DNA from: Pictodentalium vernedei
Lineage: Eukaryota; Mollusca; Scaphopoda; Dentaliida; Dentaliidae
DNA length: 64,000 bases
Assembly: GCA_031216915.1 (NCBI GenBank)
Contig: CM062289.1
Location: 252,025,113 to 252,089,112, forward strand
Direction: 5' to 3'
The notes beneath the pieces are model-generated. The model made no database searches. It was not told the origin of the DNA and saw only the letters and a program-made list of their open reading frames with translations. A program made the position numbers and the translations under genes. Position 1 is the first letter of the stretch. Each line of letters opens with the position of its first letter. Positions 54,900 to 64,000 of this stretch are shown here, in pieces.

Positions 54900-55800
54900 A
54901 TGCTTTGTACACTGATTTTGATTTTTGTGCTACTTGTTTTGCTGCAGGATTAGTGCTCCTACATATTAAAAAAAGTTCAGCATTTTTGTTACCGACAACC
55001 ACGCAAGTATGTATGCCATTGGAACCATGTCAATTACCTGATCCCAAATGCATTGATATTAGTAGAAGCACTAGAAACAATCAGGGGGAGTTTGTGTGGA
55101 TGAGGATCAAGGACAGGATAGACTTATTGAAACTCGGTTATCTTAATTATTTGGTAAATCTCCCCACCAGCCGATGCTGTAAAGTAGGTTCCAGAGTATT
55201 TTCAACTCAAATACAAAGACAGGGTGGATGGTCCAAGTGAGGGAGCTACATGTAATAGAGAACTACTCATTGGAGATCTCAGACCTAGACAAACCAGGGT
55301 AAAAAAATTGTCAAGAGAAAGTGTCATGGAGGATGGTAACCTTAATTGGAAAGAGGGAGTCCTATCAAGGGAGGTCTCTGGGTGGCCTGCGTGATAAAGA
55401 GAAGCATGGTTTTTGAAGAGTACCTTGATGGTGCCTTTGGGGGGGGGGGGGTCACTATTGTTCAAGCTGAGGTTTCGGTCCCTGGAGCTGAGGGGAAACA
55501 TTGGTAAAGATAGTGAAAAGGAGTGCCAGATGTGTAATTTAGGCATGGTGCCCTGGAACACTTTTTTCTAGAATGCCCAAAATACCAGTCTAAAAGAATA
55601 AAATTCACTGGGAGTATAATGGGGAAGTGGGATGGGAGAATGAAAGACATGTGGTTAGTGAGAGACTCAAAGGAGAGGGTTAATATGCTAATCGGAGAGA
55701 TTGGAAAGAATGGGGCAAGGGATGCTATCAAGCAGTTTGTCTCCGAGTATTGGGAGGAGAGAAGAAGCGTGGGAACAGAAGACAGTTGGGAGGGATAACC
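54900..55800 (+). pseudogene. C-terminal remnant of a LINE-type reverse transcriptase gene
   Basis: From about 55549 one frame reads ALEHFFLECPKYQSKRIKF, then a basic stretch to a stop at 55797. The H-x-x-x-E-C-P-K-Y pattern, preceded by a frame-disrupted CQMC, is typical of the tail following the reverse transcriptase domain in non-LTR retrotransposons. The open frame at 54905-55240 (LLKLGYLNYLVNLPTSRC) may be the preceding part, with at least one frameshift and stop between. No catalytic YxDD core is seen. The clade is not determined. Confidence 0.5.
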
Positions 55801-56095
55801 AAGGCCTTCTCACCCGAGAACCACGACAAATCAGTGGCTGGCCAAAGAGTTATTATTGTTCGTACGATTTTATTCAGATATTACATTTTCTCTGAAGCAT
55901 AGGCATTTTGATAACATTTTAATCACATTTATTATGTAATACATTGTGTTGGATTTAAGGTGGAAAAGCATATATATTTACTTGTGTGATGTATATTTTG
56001 ATTCGAAACACAAGGAATAAATTTCTGATAAGTGGAAAGATCTTTTCTATTGTTTTACCTATTGATGTATTTTTATACTATTACCTTCAAAAAAG
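55801..56095. other. No gene seen
   Basis: AT-rich sequence downstream of the LINE remnant; no feature. Confidence 0.4.
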
Positions 56096-56205
56096 ATAGG
56101 GATTTTTTCCTACCCCTGTCATTTTTGGTAGGGTTTTTTTCTTGAGGGTTTTTTTCCTGAGGGTTTTTTTCTTGAGGTTTTTTTCCGTGAGGGTTTTTTT
56201 CAGGC
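56096..56205. repeat. GAGGGTTTTTTTCYT short tandem repeat
   Basis: A unit of about 17 bp (TTGAGGGTTTTTTTC) is repeated about five times. It is mirrored at 52906-52970. Confidence 0.8.
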
Positions 56206-56680
56206 ATTCATTTAACCCATCACCTGATGTAATGACCATTTCTCGACAGTGTGATAACCTGTTGGAAAAGTACATCCTACTAAGGTCATTCCAACTATAT
56301 ATGTGACACACGACAGCATATCACCAGCTTAGTTAACATGGAAGCTCACTAAAAAATATGACAATATATATTCACAACATGGATTAATAACTTGCAGCAG
56401 CATGAAAATCAGGCTGCACATGCACATTGTTTTCTTGTTCAGGTATATATTACATGTACAAACTGTATCTGTACATGTTTTCTTGTGTCACCTGTGGTAG
56501 CAGAGACAGGACACAGAGAGAAAATTACAAATAAAAGATCCACACAGTGGAATATACCCCACAATACTTTGAATTCAAAGGAAAGGATAAGAAACTCTAG
56601 TTCAGTTTCAGTTAATGAACCTGGCTATATAACTAGGCTGACCCCCAGATGGCCATTGACTGAAACCCCTGCACTGATAT
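56206..56680. other. No gene seen
   Basis: No feature recognised. Confidence 0.4.
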
Positions 56681-56731
<51 letters not shown>

Positions 56732-56750
56732 CATATATTTATTTATTTAT
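56681..56750. repeat. (TTTA)n microsatellite
   Basis: About 13 uninterrupted TTTA units followed by a broken stretch. Confidence 0.95.
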
Positions 56751-56864
56751 TTGTCTCTAATGTTAGAGAGCACATACCTGTTGAATAAATAAACTTGTAA
56801 AATGTCCATATATCACTTTCAGTCACCACATTTCTCTTATTTATTAACCTATTTGACCTCAGGA

Positions 56865-57345
56865 GTCGCGGTCTCTCAGTAGGTAAAGGTGCAGGCTAAA
56901 TTTCATATTGGTGCAATATGAGGAATATTATTTTAAAAACTTCTCTTTTTCAAAGGCACCATACCACACTCTTGGTATTTGGTATACATCATCCTTATAA
57001 GGGCCAGATTCAAATTTGTTCAAATCAAGTCTGTGAGTTCATAGTCTATCCATGGGAACATGAATTTTAACTGACTGCAATATTAGAAAAATTATTTGAA
57101 AATCTTCTCATCCACCAGGAAGAAACTTTTCTTACTTGATATTCAGCATTCATACATGTAGGTGGGGGCTCCGATTCACTTTTGTTCAAACCAAGTCCCC
57201 AGGTTCATATTTGGGCACCTATGGGAGCCCAAATGTTAACTTAGTTCAGTATGAGGAATGTTCTTTATTACACACCCGTAACTGTATTTGTCACGACCAC
57301 ATGGATTTTAGGGGCATGCGGTAATTTTAACCAGAAAGCTCTAGT
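56865..57345. repeat. SINE head fragment and repeat L/H2-type units
   Basis: GGTCTCTCAGTAGGTAAAGG at 56869 looks like a SINE box A fragment. The following units (TTGTTCAAATCAAGTC, GCAATATGAGGAATAT, TTCATATTTGGGC) match H2 and repeat L. Confidence 0.55.
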
Positions 57346-60134
57346 GCGATCCGATAAAAAGTACCAATCGCGTGCACAAGTTCTCTCGATAGACTGGTTC
57401 TTATAGTTTGCAGCGTTCAGTAGAATATAACCAATGAGAACCATCGGCTATATTTATCTGTCGGAATTACCGATTCTCATCACAAAATCTTTGATGCACA
57501 ACTATGCTAAAAACTGTTGAAAGTCATGAAAGACACATGATCTCTGCCAAGAAATTGAACAGTGAAACTCAACCTTTACTTTCGTTATTGAAAATCGAGG
57601 AAAACTTAATTAATTTTAGTGCAAAAAAGTCCAATTGGGTTCGACACTGCAGCCAGCCACTAATACAGTTCCTATAAAACTTTGTTACAATGTTGCCCTC
57701 ATTGCTGCGTGCTGCCGGCGAGTCGACACGGGGCCTACCGTGTAACTGTAATCTTCTTCGATTCACACTTCAGCAATGAAGCAGCACATTTGCCAACGCA
57801 AACATACTTTGAAAAGCATGTTAAGGTGAAGTTGTCCTCCTGAAGCAAGACTAAATGAATCTTGAATACTGGTTAACATGAAGCGGAAAAACAGACGACG
57901 ACACGCCGACAGCGCCTGGAGATGTTTGACAGCTAGAACATGCAGTTACTAATTAACTATCTCCAATTCCACCCTTACTAGATGACCACACCCCCTCCCC
58001 ACTCTAGCTGAATAAAGAAAATAAATTCGAAAGAATGAAAAGCCTGATTTTATAAGAAAAACTCGGTATTTTACATTTGTGGAACTAATGCTTTTTACGT
58101 GCTAGTGGGTGTTGGGGCAACAGGTTTATTTTATTTTATTTTTTTTTGTGGGGGCAGGGTGGAAGGGCTTTTTTAGGGGGAAATAGTATTGCTAAAATAT
58201 GACTTTCTGGAGATTGTACTAGGGAAATTAAAAAATGTTACCAGCTACCCACTACAGAAATTCTGAAAAATCTCAAGTAGGGTGGGAATGAGACCATGAA
58301 GAGGGAAGGGGTGATAAATACATGTGGTCTGATGAATGCAATATATTGTCAATTTTATGAGATGACTTCCCTGAAATTCAAAAATAATTATTAGAATATT
58401 TAATACATAGACAATATGACAATATTTTTCAGACACAGATTGATGTGTATTTTTAAATGACTAATTTAGGATTTTTGCTAGTATTTCTGTTTTATACAAG
58501 GATATTTCTTATTTTGCTTTAATTCTCAGCAACAAAGTTTAAATCGAATGCCACCTATGTGACTTAGTTACATGGGTGTATGAGATGGGGAGGGGGTTGA
58601 GGCACTCTCAACCCCTTCACCAATAAGCAGTTAATTTTGCAGTTTTCATTGAAAAGGACTGGTATTTTCAGAACAGAGTGTTCAGAGGGGGGGGGGGGGG
58701 GTATTTTTATAATTTTGGCAAATATCAGGGCAGTGGGAGGAGCATTTTCATAGGCAAATTCGAGGCAAGGGCCTGCATTTTGATTTTGAAACAAAAGTTC
58801 TGGGCAGTTTGATTGGTCAGCCCCATCCCCAAGAAAATGTTCTCCAAAAGCCTATCATTTTAGCCACATTCTATTAGTCCTCTTTAAAACTACTTACTAA
58901 ATGTAAATTCAGAATACCAAATTCCAAATTTAAGACACTGACAAGATATTGGAGCAGACACATAAAAAATTATTTTGTTTTGAACCAGATATCGGTACCA
59001 AGAAAAAAATATTGACAGAACCGTTCAGATAACAAACTGGTGAAGTATAGTACTACTAGTACAAAATAATGTAAACATTAATCAATCTTGGAAAATATTA
59101 TTAACCAAAATAGGTTGGAGATTACTGGTGAGAACACCCCCCTTATTTCTCTTTCAGCCTCTGACTAAAACTGCTGGATACTCATTTTGTGAGCTTTCAA
59201 GAAAATGCTGTCAGGTTATAGATGGGTGGGGGGGGGGGGGGTGTAAAAAAGGTGTATAAACTAAATTACTTGTGCTGTGGAGACAAGACATGACATTTTC
59301 TTGCAGTTATCATGCAATATATTTCTCCCTTTGTATATCTGTGTACTGTAGTATTATGTGGACAGCTTAAAACTTTTATTTGTAAGTGCAGCCCATTTCA
59401 AACAAAGGTTATCAAGACTTGATGTAAAATAAAAAGAAGGCTAAATTTCAAGTCAGAAACTTTATAATGTTGAAAAATAAAGTGCAAACTTACCAAGACT
59501 GCAGAGTTCACTCAGAGTCAGAATGGAATCTCAAACTGCCTCACTGCCCTCAGGCTCAGTTACTCCAAACGCGATCGAATGACCGCCCCAGTAGGTTAAT
59601 TATTGCGCAAAATGTCTTTTCTCGTCCAGTGTTTACGTTTGTTACAGTGCAGAACAGAAATGACCGATGTACAGTCCACATGCGATAGCCTTATGGCAGT
59701 AGTGCATGTGTCGTCAAGCCGAGTTCAAACTTGTATTTTTAATATCACTCCCGAGTTTTAAAAGCACGAAATTTAAACAGAGCGGCCAGTTCGCACCGTA
59801 TTCAAATTAAAATCCTTGTACATTTTCCATCCTCCAGATATAATGATTCCTGCACACACAATTTTGAAAACACATTTGAGACCTCATAATTTGTGACGTC
59901 TGATATGCTGAACGCAATCGTTTGAGTTTTAAGTGTTCGGATCGACATTTTTTTGCGAATAAAATGAATCAACAGCGATTCTACAGATGGCAAGGTCAAA
60001 GACTTAAGACTGGTTCTCTGACAAAATTGCCTGTTTCTCTCTAAAATTCTTTCAACCGTTCAAATTGTCGACTGTTTAATTAAATTAGCGATTAATTATA
60101 GTAAATTCTTTTTCATGGTTGGGTGTGTAATAAA
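57346..60134. other. Low-repeat stretch, no gene confirmed
   Basis: 57350-57960 and 59500-60000 are less repetitive and richer in CG than their surroundings, which could mean host regulatory or exonic sequence. Frames such as 57569-57766 (minus) have no recognised motif. G-runs lie at 58687-58700 and 59227-59240. Confidence 0.35.
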
Positions 60135-60293
60135 TACAGAACCACACTTATGTTTGAATGGGTTAACGATTACTGGACTCGAGCGTGTGGCGCTGGGATA
60201 ACCACTCGAGCCTACCGGCTCTCGTGGTATCCCTGCGCCACTCGCTCTCGTCCAGTAATCGTTAACCCATTCAAACATAAGTGTGGTTCTGTA
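60135..60293. repeat. Near-perfect TA-flanked palindrome
   Basis: TACAGAACCACACTTATG is mirrored exactly at the right end. The stem is about 70 bp with few mismatches around a CTACCGG-containing loop. TA at both outer ends suits a Tc1/mariner-type MITE made almost entirely of TIR. Confidence 0.9.
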
Positions 60294-62930
60294 TATTTAA
60301 ACATTTTCTTCTTAAAATCAACAATTTAGAATCTTTTCATATCTGATACTTCGGGGAGGCAACATTTTAACATTAGCAAAATTCTTTAAAAATCTTGGTC
60401 TTCAGATCCACCAGTCAGAATCATTTTTTATTTGGTTTTGTCAGAATCGTTAGAAAGGTCAGAATTAAATTTGCTCAGACCAAGTTTATGAGTTCATATT
60501 TTGGCTCCCTATAAGTGCTTAAATTTCAATGTAGGGACAATATCAGAAATAGTCTTCAAAAGTCTTCTTCTTTAGATCCACCAGTCAGAATTCTTTCACA
60601 GTTTGTATCAACATCCTTAGAAGGGTCATATTAAAATTTGTTCAAATTAAGTTCATGGGTCCATTTCAGGGCTGTATGGGAGCCTAAAATTCAATCTTGG
60701 GTAAAATAAGGAATATTCATTTACATTTTCAGCTGCACCAGTTAGAATCTCCTGGTAGTTTGAATACAGCTTCCTTATGGGGAAGATTCAAGTTTATTCC
60801 TGGGTTCACATTTGGGCTCCTTCTTGGAACCTAAATATTAACTAAGTGAAATATGAGGAAAATGTTTTAAAAATATTCTTCAGATCCTCCTTGTAAAACT
60901 TCTCATATTTGGTACATGTATACGTCATCTGTGTTAAGACTGATTCAAGTATGTTAAAAACAAGTCCATGGGTTCATATTTCAGCTTCCTGAAGTGCAAT
61001 ATGATATTTAGTAAGAAAACAAATTTTATTTCATCTGAATTTCTCTTTTCATCAGTGATTGCATCTGTTTGTGAGTGTGTAAGGACATACAACCAGAAAG
61101 TCCCAATTTGCCAACAAAAAAACCCCTGTGTCAGTCATGTCCTTGTTGACTCCCATTTCACTCCATTTCTTCACATAACTGATGGCTTCCAGAAACACAG
61201 AATATTTCATCGAATTTCAACCCCAAAATTTACCTAGTTGAAGACTAGATTATTTTTGGTGGTCTGAATTTGTTATTCAGATATAAAACCAGAAGAATGA
61301 TGGTTGACTTTATGCAGCATTTTATCTTTCTGGGGTTACAATTGGGGGTTATTGGATTATATAATGTTTATTCCAAATCAACTGGGGGTCTGTGATGCTC
61401 TATTTGCTTCACAGATTCCCAATGTTCAATCATGTTTTAGAAAGGATAATTCCATTTGCACGCTGCTGTCATGGCCAATGAGATTTTACAGGGAATCCTG
61501 GTCACATGATCATCTTGTTTTGTGATGATTCATTCACTGACAAAATGTTGGGGTGACAAGTGTTAAAAATCCCTCCCACCTCTACCCATCAATTGGAGTC
61601 CTGACTTGGATCGGTGTGGGTTTTGCTTCCCCATCTTATCCTATATCAGTTTTATGGGCATTTTATTTATGCCGCTGACTTTGCTCTTGTCAGGCTAGTT
61701 TTCCCCTTCAAAACTCCCCACTACTCTAATTAACATTAATGTTAGTGAATTATATGTTTGGCTACACTGTACGTTATCCGAAATGATTGAAGTAATAAAA
61801 TTCACATTACAGTGTAGTCCTTAAATGCATTTATGTGTTATTTTCTGTTCATAAAATTTATTCCCTTAGTCATATGTAGCTCTTATTGCAGCATAAAATT
61901 TGTTTATTACAAATTATTGAAGAGTACCTGCAGGCAGTCTCCAATAATTTGTAATAAAACATTTATAGAAACAACATATAATCTGCTTTTAACTAAATAT
62001 GAATCTTGAGCAAGGAAAATGTTGGCTTTTTACCCTCATTTTTGGAAAGTGCTGAAAGTGGCTTCTAGGGCTGCACAGTAGGTATATCGATAAACTGATA
62101 TATACCGGTATTCAAACCAATATCGGTTGAATACTGGTATAATTACAAAAATATCTGTTTATCGTCATTATTTATTTACCCACAATTTAATTTTCAAGAT
62201 GTCTTGAGTTTTTTAACTGTAGCCCCAAATGAATAATATTATCCCTTTATCTAAGCAATCGTCTGTGCCCCCCTAATATACAAATTCAGCAGTCGAAAAA
62301 ACAAATTAAAAAAATTTCAACAAAACTATATCATGTGACCCCTCATTGGAACGAGCTCGTTGAGCTCGTTCCAATGAGGGGTCGCATAATATAGTTTTGT
62401 TGAAATCTTTGGGGAAATTCTGATAAACTAATTTTGAAAATAATAAATTTTGATATCATCTGCGTCGGGTAAAGGTTTTTCGAATCGCATCATCAAGGCA
62501 TGCTAATTCGTTCCGACTGTGATGCCTTCAGTCTCGATTGTGGTACTTGAGTTCATATATCTGAACAGTTTTCGATATACCGGTATACCATGGTATTTTT
62601 TTGAATACCGATACTGGTATTCAGTTTTCTATATCGTGCAGCCCTGGTGGCTTCTAGCACTCAACCAGTTAACCAACTTATGTGGTCTTTTCAGAGGGAA
62701 GCCCTTCTGTCATTTTTCAACATAATCTCAAGCCTACTGTAGGGTAGGGAGTTGAGTGGTGACAGTTATTGCAGTATGCACACATGTACAAGGTGACACT
62801 TCCTTTTTGCCTCCTACTTTCTGATCCCTCAACACTAATACCTTTATTCCTTGTAGGCAACTTGATCCACATAATTAAGTGCTTTAGGCTCACTTGGGTC
62901 TGGTTTTGTAGTCCCATCTTCATCCCTACA
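60294..62930. repeat. Long dispersed repeat L, most complete copy, with hAT-like insertion
   Basis: Units with AGATCCACCAGTCAGAAT, TTCATATTT and GGCTCCCT repeat at about 150-bp spacing to 61000. Unique-looking L sequence follows (ATGGCTTCCAGAAACACAGA, GGAAAATGTTGGCTTTTTAC). It ends near GTGCTTTAGGCTCACTTGGG. The copies at 46630/49306 and 37990/39849 share parts of this. Confidence 0.65.
62068..62646. mobile_element. hAT-like insertion carrying a nested palindromic MITE core
   Basis: The ends GGGCTGCACAG and CGTGCAGCCCTG are inverted. GTGGCTTCTA directly repeats at 62058-62067 and 62647-62656; hAT elements make 8-bp duplications. Inside, TATACCGGTATT words form subterminal hairpins, and 62318-62405 holds a family A-like palindrome (GAACGAGCTCGTTGAGCTCG). 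There is no transposase. Confidence 0.8.
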
Positions 62931-63872
62931 TTTTCATAATCTTATAAGTCCGAAGGATGAATGGCTGTTTTTTTCCCCGAATCAATGAGCATCTGGTGTT
63001 GCTGGTCCTTGTCATTACTTGACCTCCTCAGATTTTCATGTATGTAAATGCACATGTTTTCTTGTTCCACCTGTGGCAGAACATGCAGTACATGGAGAGA
63101 AGATTACAATTAAAACACCCATACAGTGGAATTTCCACCCCTAAAATATCCCACACTAAGATAGTTAAATGAAAGAATCATCATGTGTCTGTTACCTAGT
63201 AATTGTAATTACATGTAAGATTATTCCCTTTAGGTAATCCTGGATTTTATTTTTATTTACTGATTTTTGTTATCTCATGTGAAGCAGTGTTCCTGAATCT
63301 GTGTATTCATTGGTTAATTAATTATTGATTGACCATAACCATTGCTTGTAAAATATATTATGATTGATTGTATAATTACAAACATTTGAACTGCTAGAAT
63401 TTATTTGTCTGTTTCTGAGTCAGTCCATGATGTCAGCTCGATCATGCTTGTGCTATTTTGTAAGTGTCTACATATTCAAGTTTCAGGTCTTAAATTCAGT
63501 TGTGAACAGAGGGTCACTAGGTTGCCCTGTCATGTTAAGAGGCAAAAAAAAAAGGAATTTGCTATTTAAAAATGCAACAATTGCTTTTCAGTTTTTGAAA
63601 ACTGATTTCAAATGGATCCTGTCTTTAGTTCCACTCATGATAAAGTCCCCCTAAGCTTTTCTGATGTTGATTAGGTGGTCATCCACACATATTTTTATTA
63701 TTATATATGATTTTCTTTCCCAGAATTTCCCATTATCGATCTTGTCTAATATGATTTCAAATTTGGCTGATATGATGCAGGTCTCAGCCAATATGAATCA
63801 AGCTTTAGTTATCTCCCTTGATGCATTACTAGGCACAGTCATTTTGTTTGCAGTGAAATTGTTCACCCTTAT
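62931..63872. other. No gene seen
   Basis: AT-rich sequence; frames of about 75 codons near 63427 and 63664 have no recognised motif. Confidence 0.4.
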
Positions 63873-64000
63873 TAGCTCACCTGACTGAAAGTCAGGGTTA
63901 GCTACATGTATAGTGATCACTCATCGTCCATCCATCGTCCGTGAACATGGTGTTTGCGTCTTCTTCTCCAAAACCGCTGAACCGATTTAAGTGAAATTTG
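63873..64000 (+). mobile_element. Start of Helentron-like element H8, cut by window edge
   Basis: TAGCTCACCTGACTGAAAGT leads into CAGGGTTAGCTA (5' hairpin), then CATCGTCCATCCATCGTCCG. The first monomer words are AACCGCTGAACCGATTTAAG. These ends match repeats I know from bivalve genomes. Confidence 0.7.

Noticed and set aside
56087-56311. Lysine-rich minus-strand frame (repeated KKKTLRKKTLKKKT)
   Set aside because: Translation of the GAGGGTTTTTTTC short tandem repeat.

Overview
This is repeat-dense, AT-rich eukaryotic DNA with no intact host gene that I can recognise. Frequent ACATGTAC words and elements opening with an AGCTCA hairpin followed by a GTCC/GTCT microsatellite resemble repeats I know from molluscs, especially bivalves and gastropods, and their lophotrochozoan relatives. 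I favour a marine lophotrochozoan; a lancelet or another marine invertebrate is not excluded. Nothing here is prokaryotic, and there is no CRISPR array, rRNA or operon.

Layout. 0.2-1 kb: broken Tc1-like transposase. 3.35-6.95 kb: an element bounded by long imperfect terminal inverted repeats (TIRs) that encodes, on the minus strand, a FEN1/XPG-type nuclease with a downstream Tesmin/TSO1-type CXC cysteine domain, split by a frameshift. This is the best candidate for a poorly described system, because no DDE transposase is visible in it. 7.06-8.55 kb: the first of eight tandem-repeat elements with a 5' hairpin and most with a 3' hairpin (others at 29.3, 32.4, 38.2, 43.8, 47.1, 53.1 and 63.9 kb). 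They look like non-autonomous Helentrons (HINE or 'pearl' type). 10.5-11.4 kb: decayed tandem array. 12.35-15.45 kb: nested inverted repeats holding a TTAA-flanked element. 17.37-21.99 kb: a giant foldback element with 2-kb arms that are nearly identical and whose outer ends are packed with promoter-type motifs. 23-43 kb: MITEs, SINEs and hairpins. 49.6-52.1 kb: a Mutator-like element with FLYWCH and MULE transposase parts, inserted in a MITE with an 8-bp target duplication. 54.9-55.8 kb: remnant of a LINE reverse transcriptase tail. 60-62.9 kb: a long dispersed repeat cut by a hAT-like insertion.

How the parts relate. The window is a record of transposition: several insertions can be read against an empty site elsewhere in the same window. 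The small elements fall into a TTAA-flanked set (piggyBac/Kolobok-like), a TA-flanked set (Tc1/mariner-like) and a hAT-like set. Several share central palindromes but have different ends, which suggests modular exchange. No two genes can be said to act together in a pathway.
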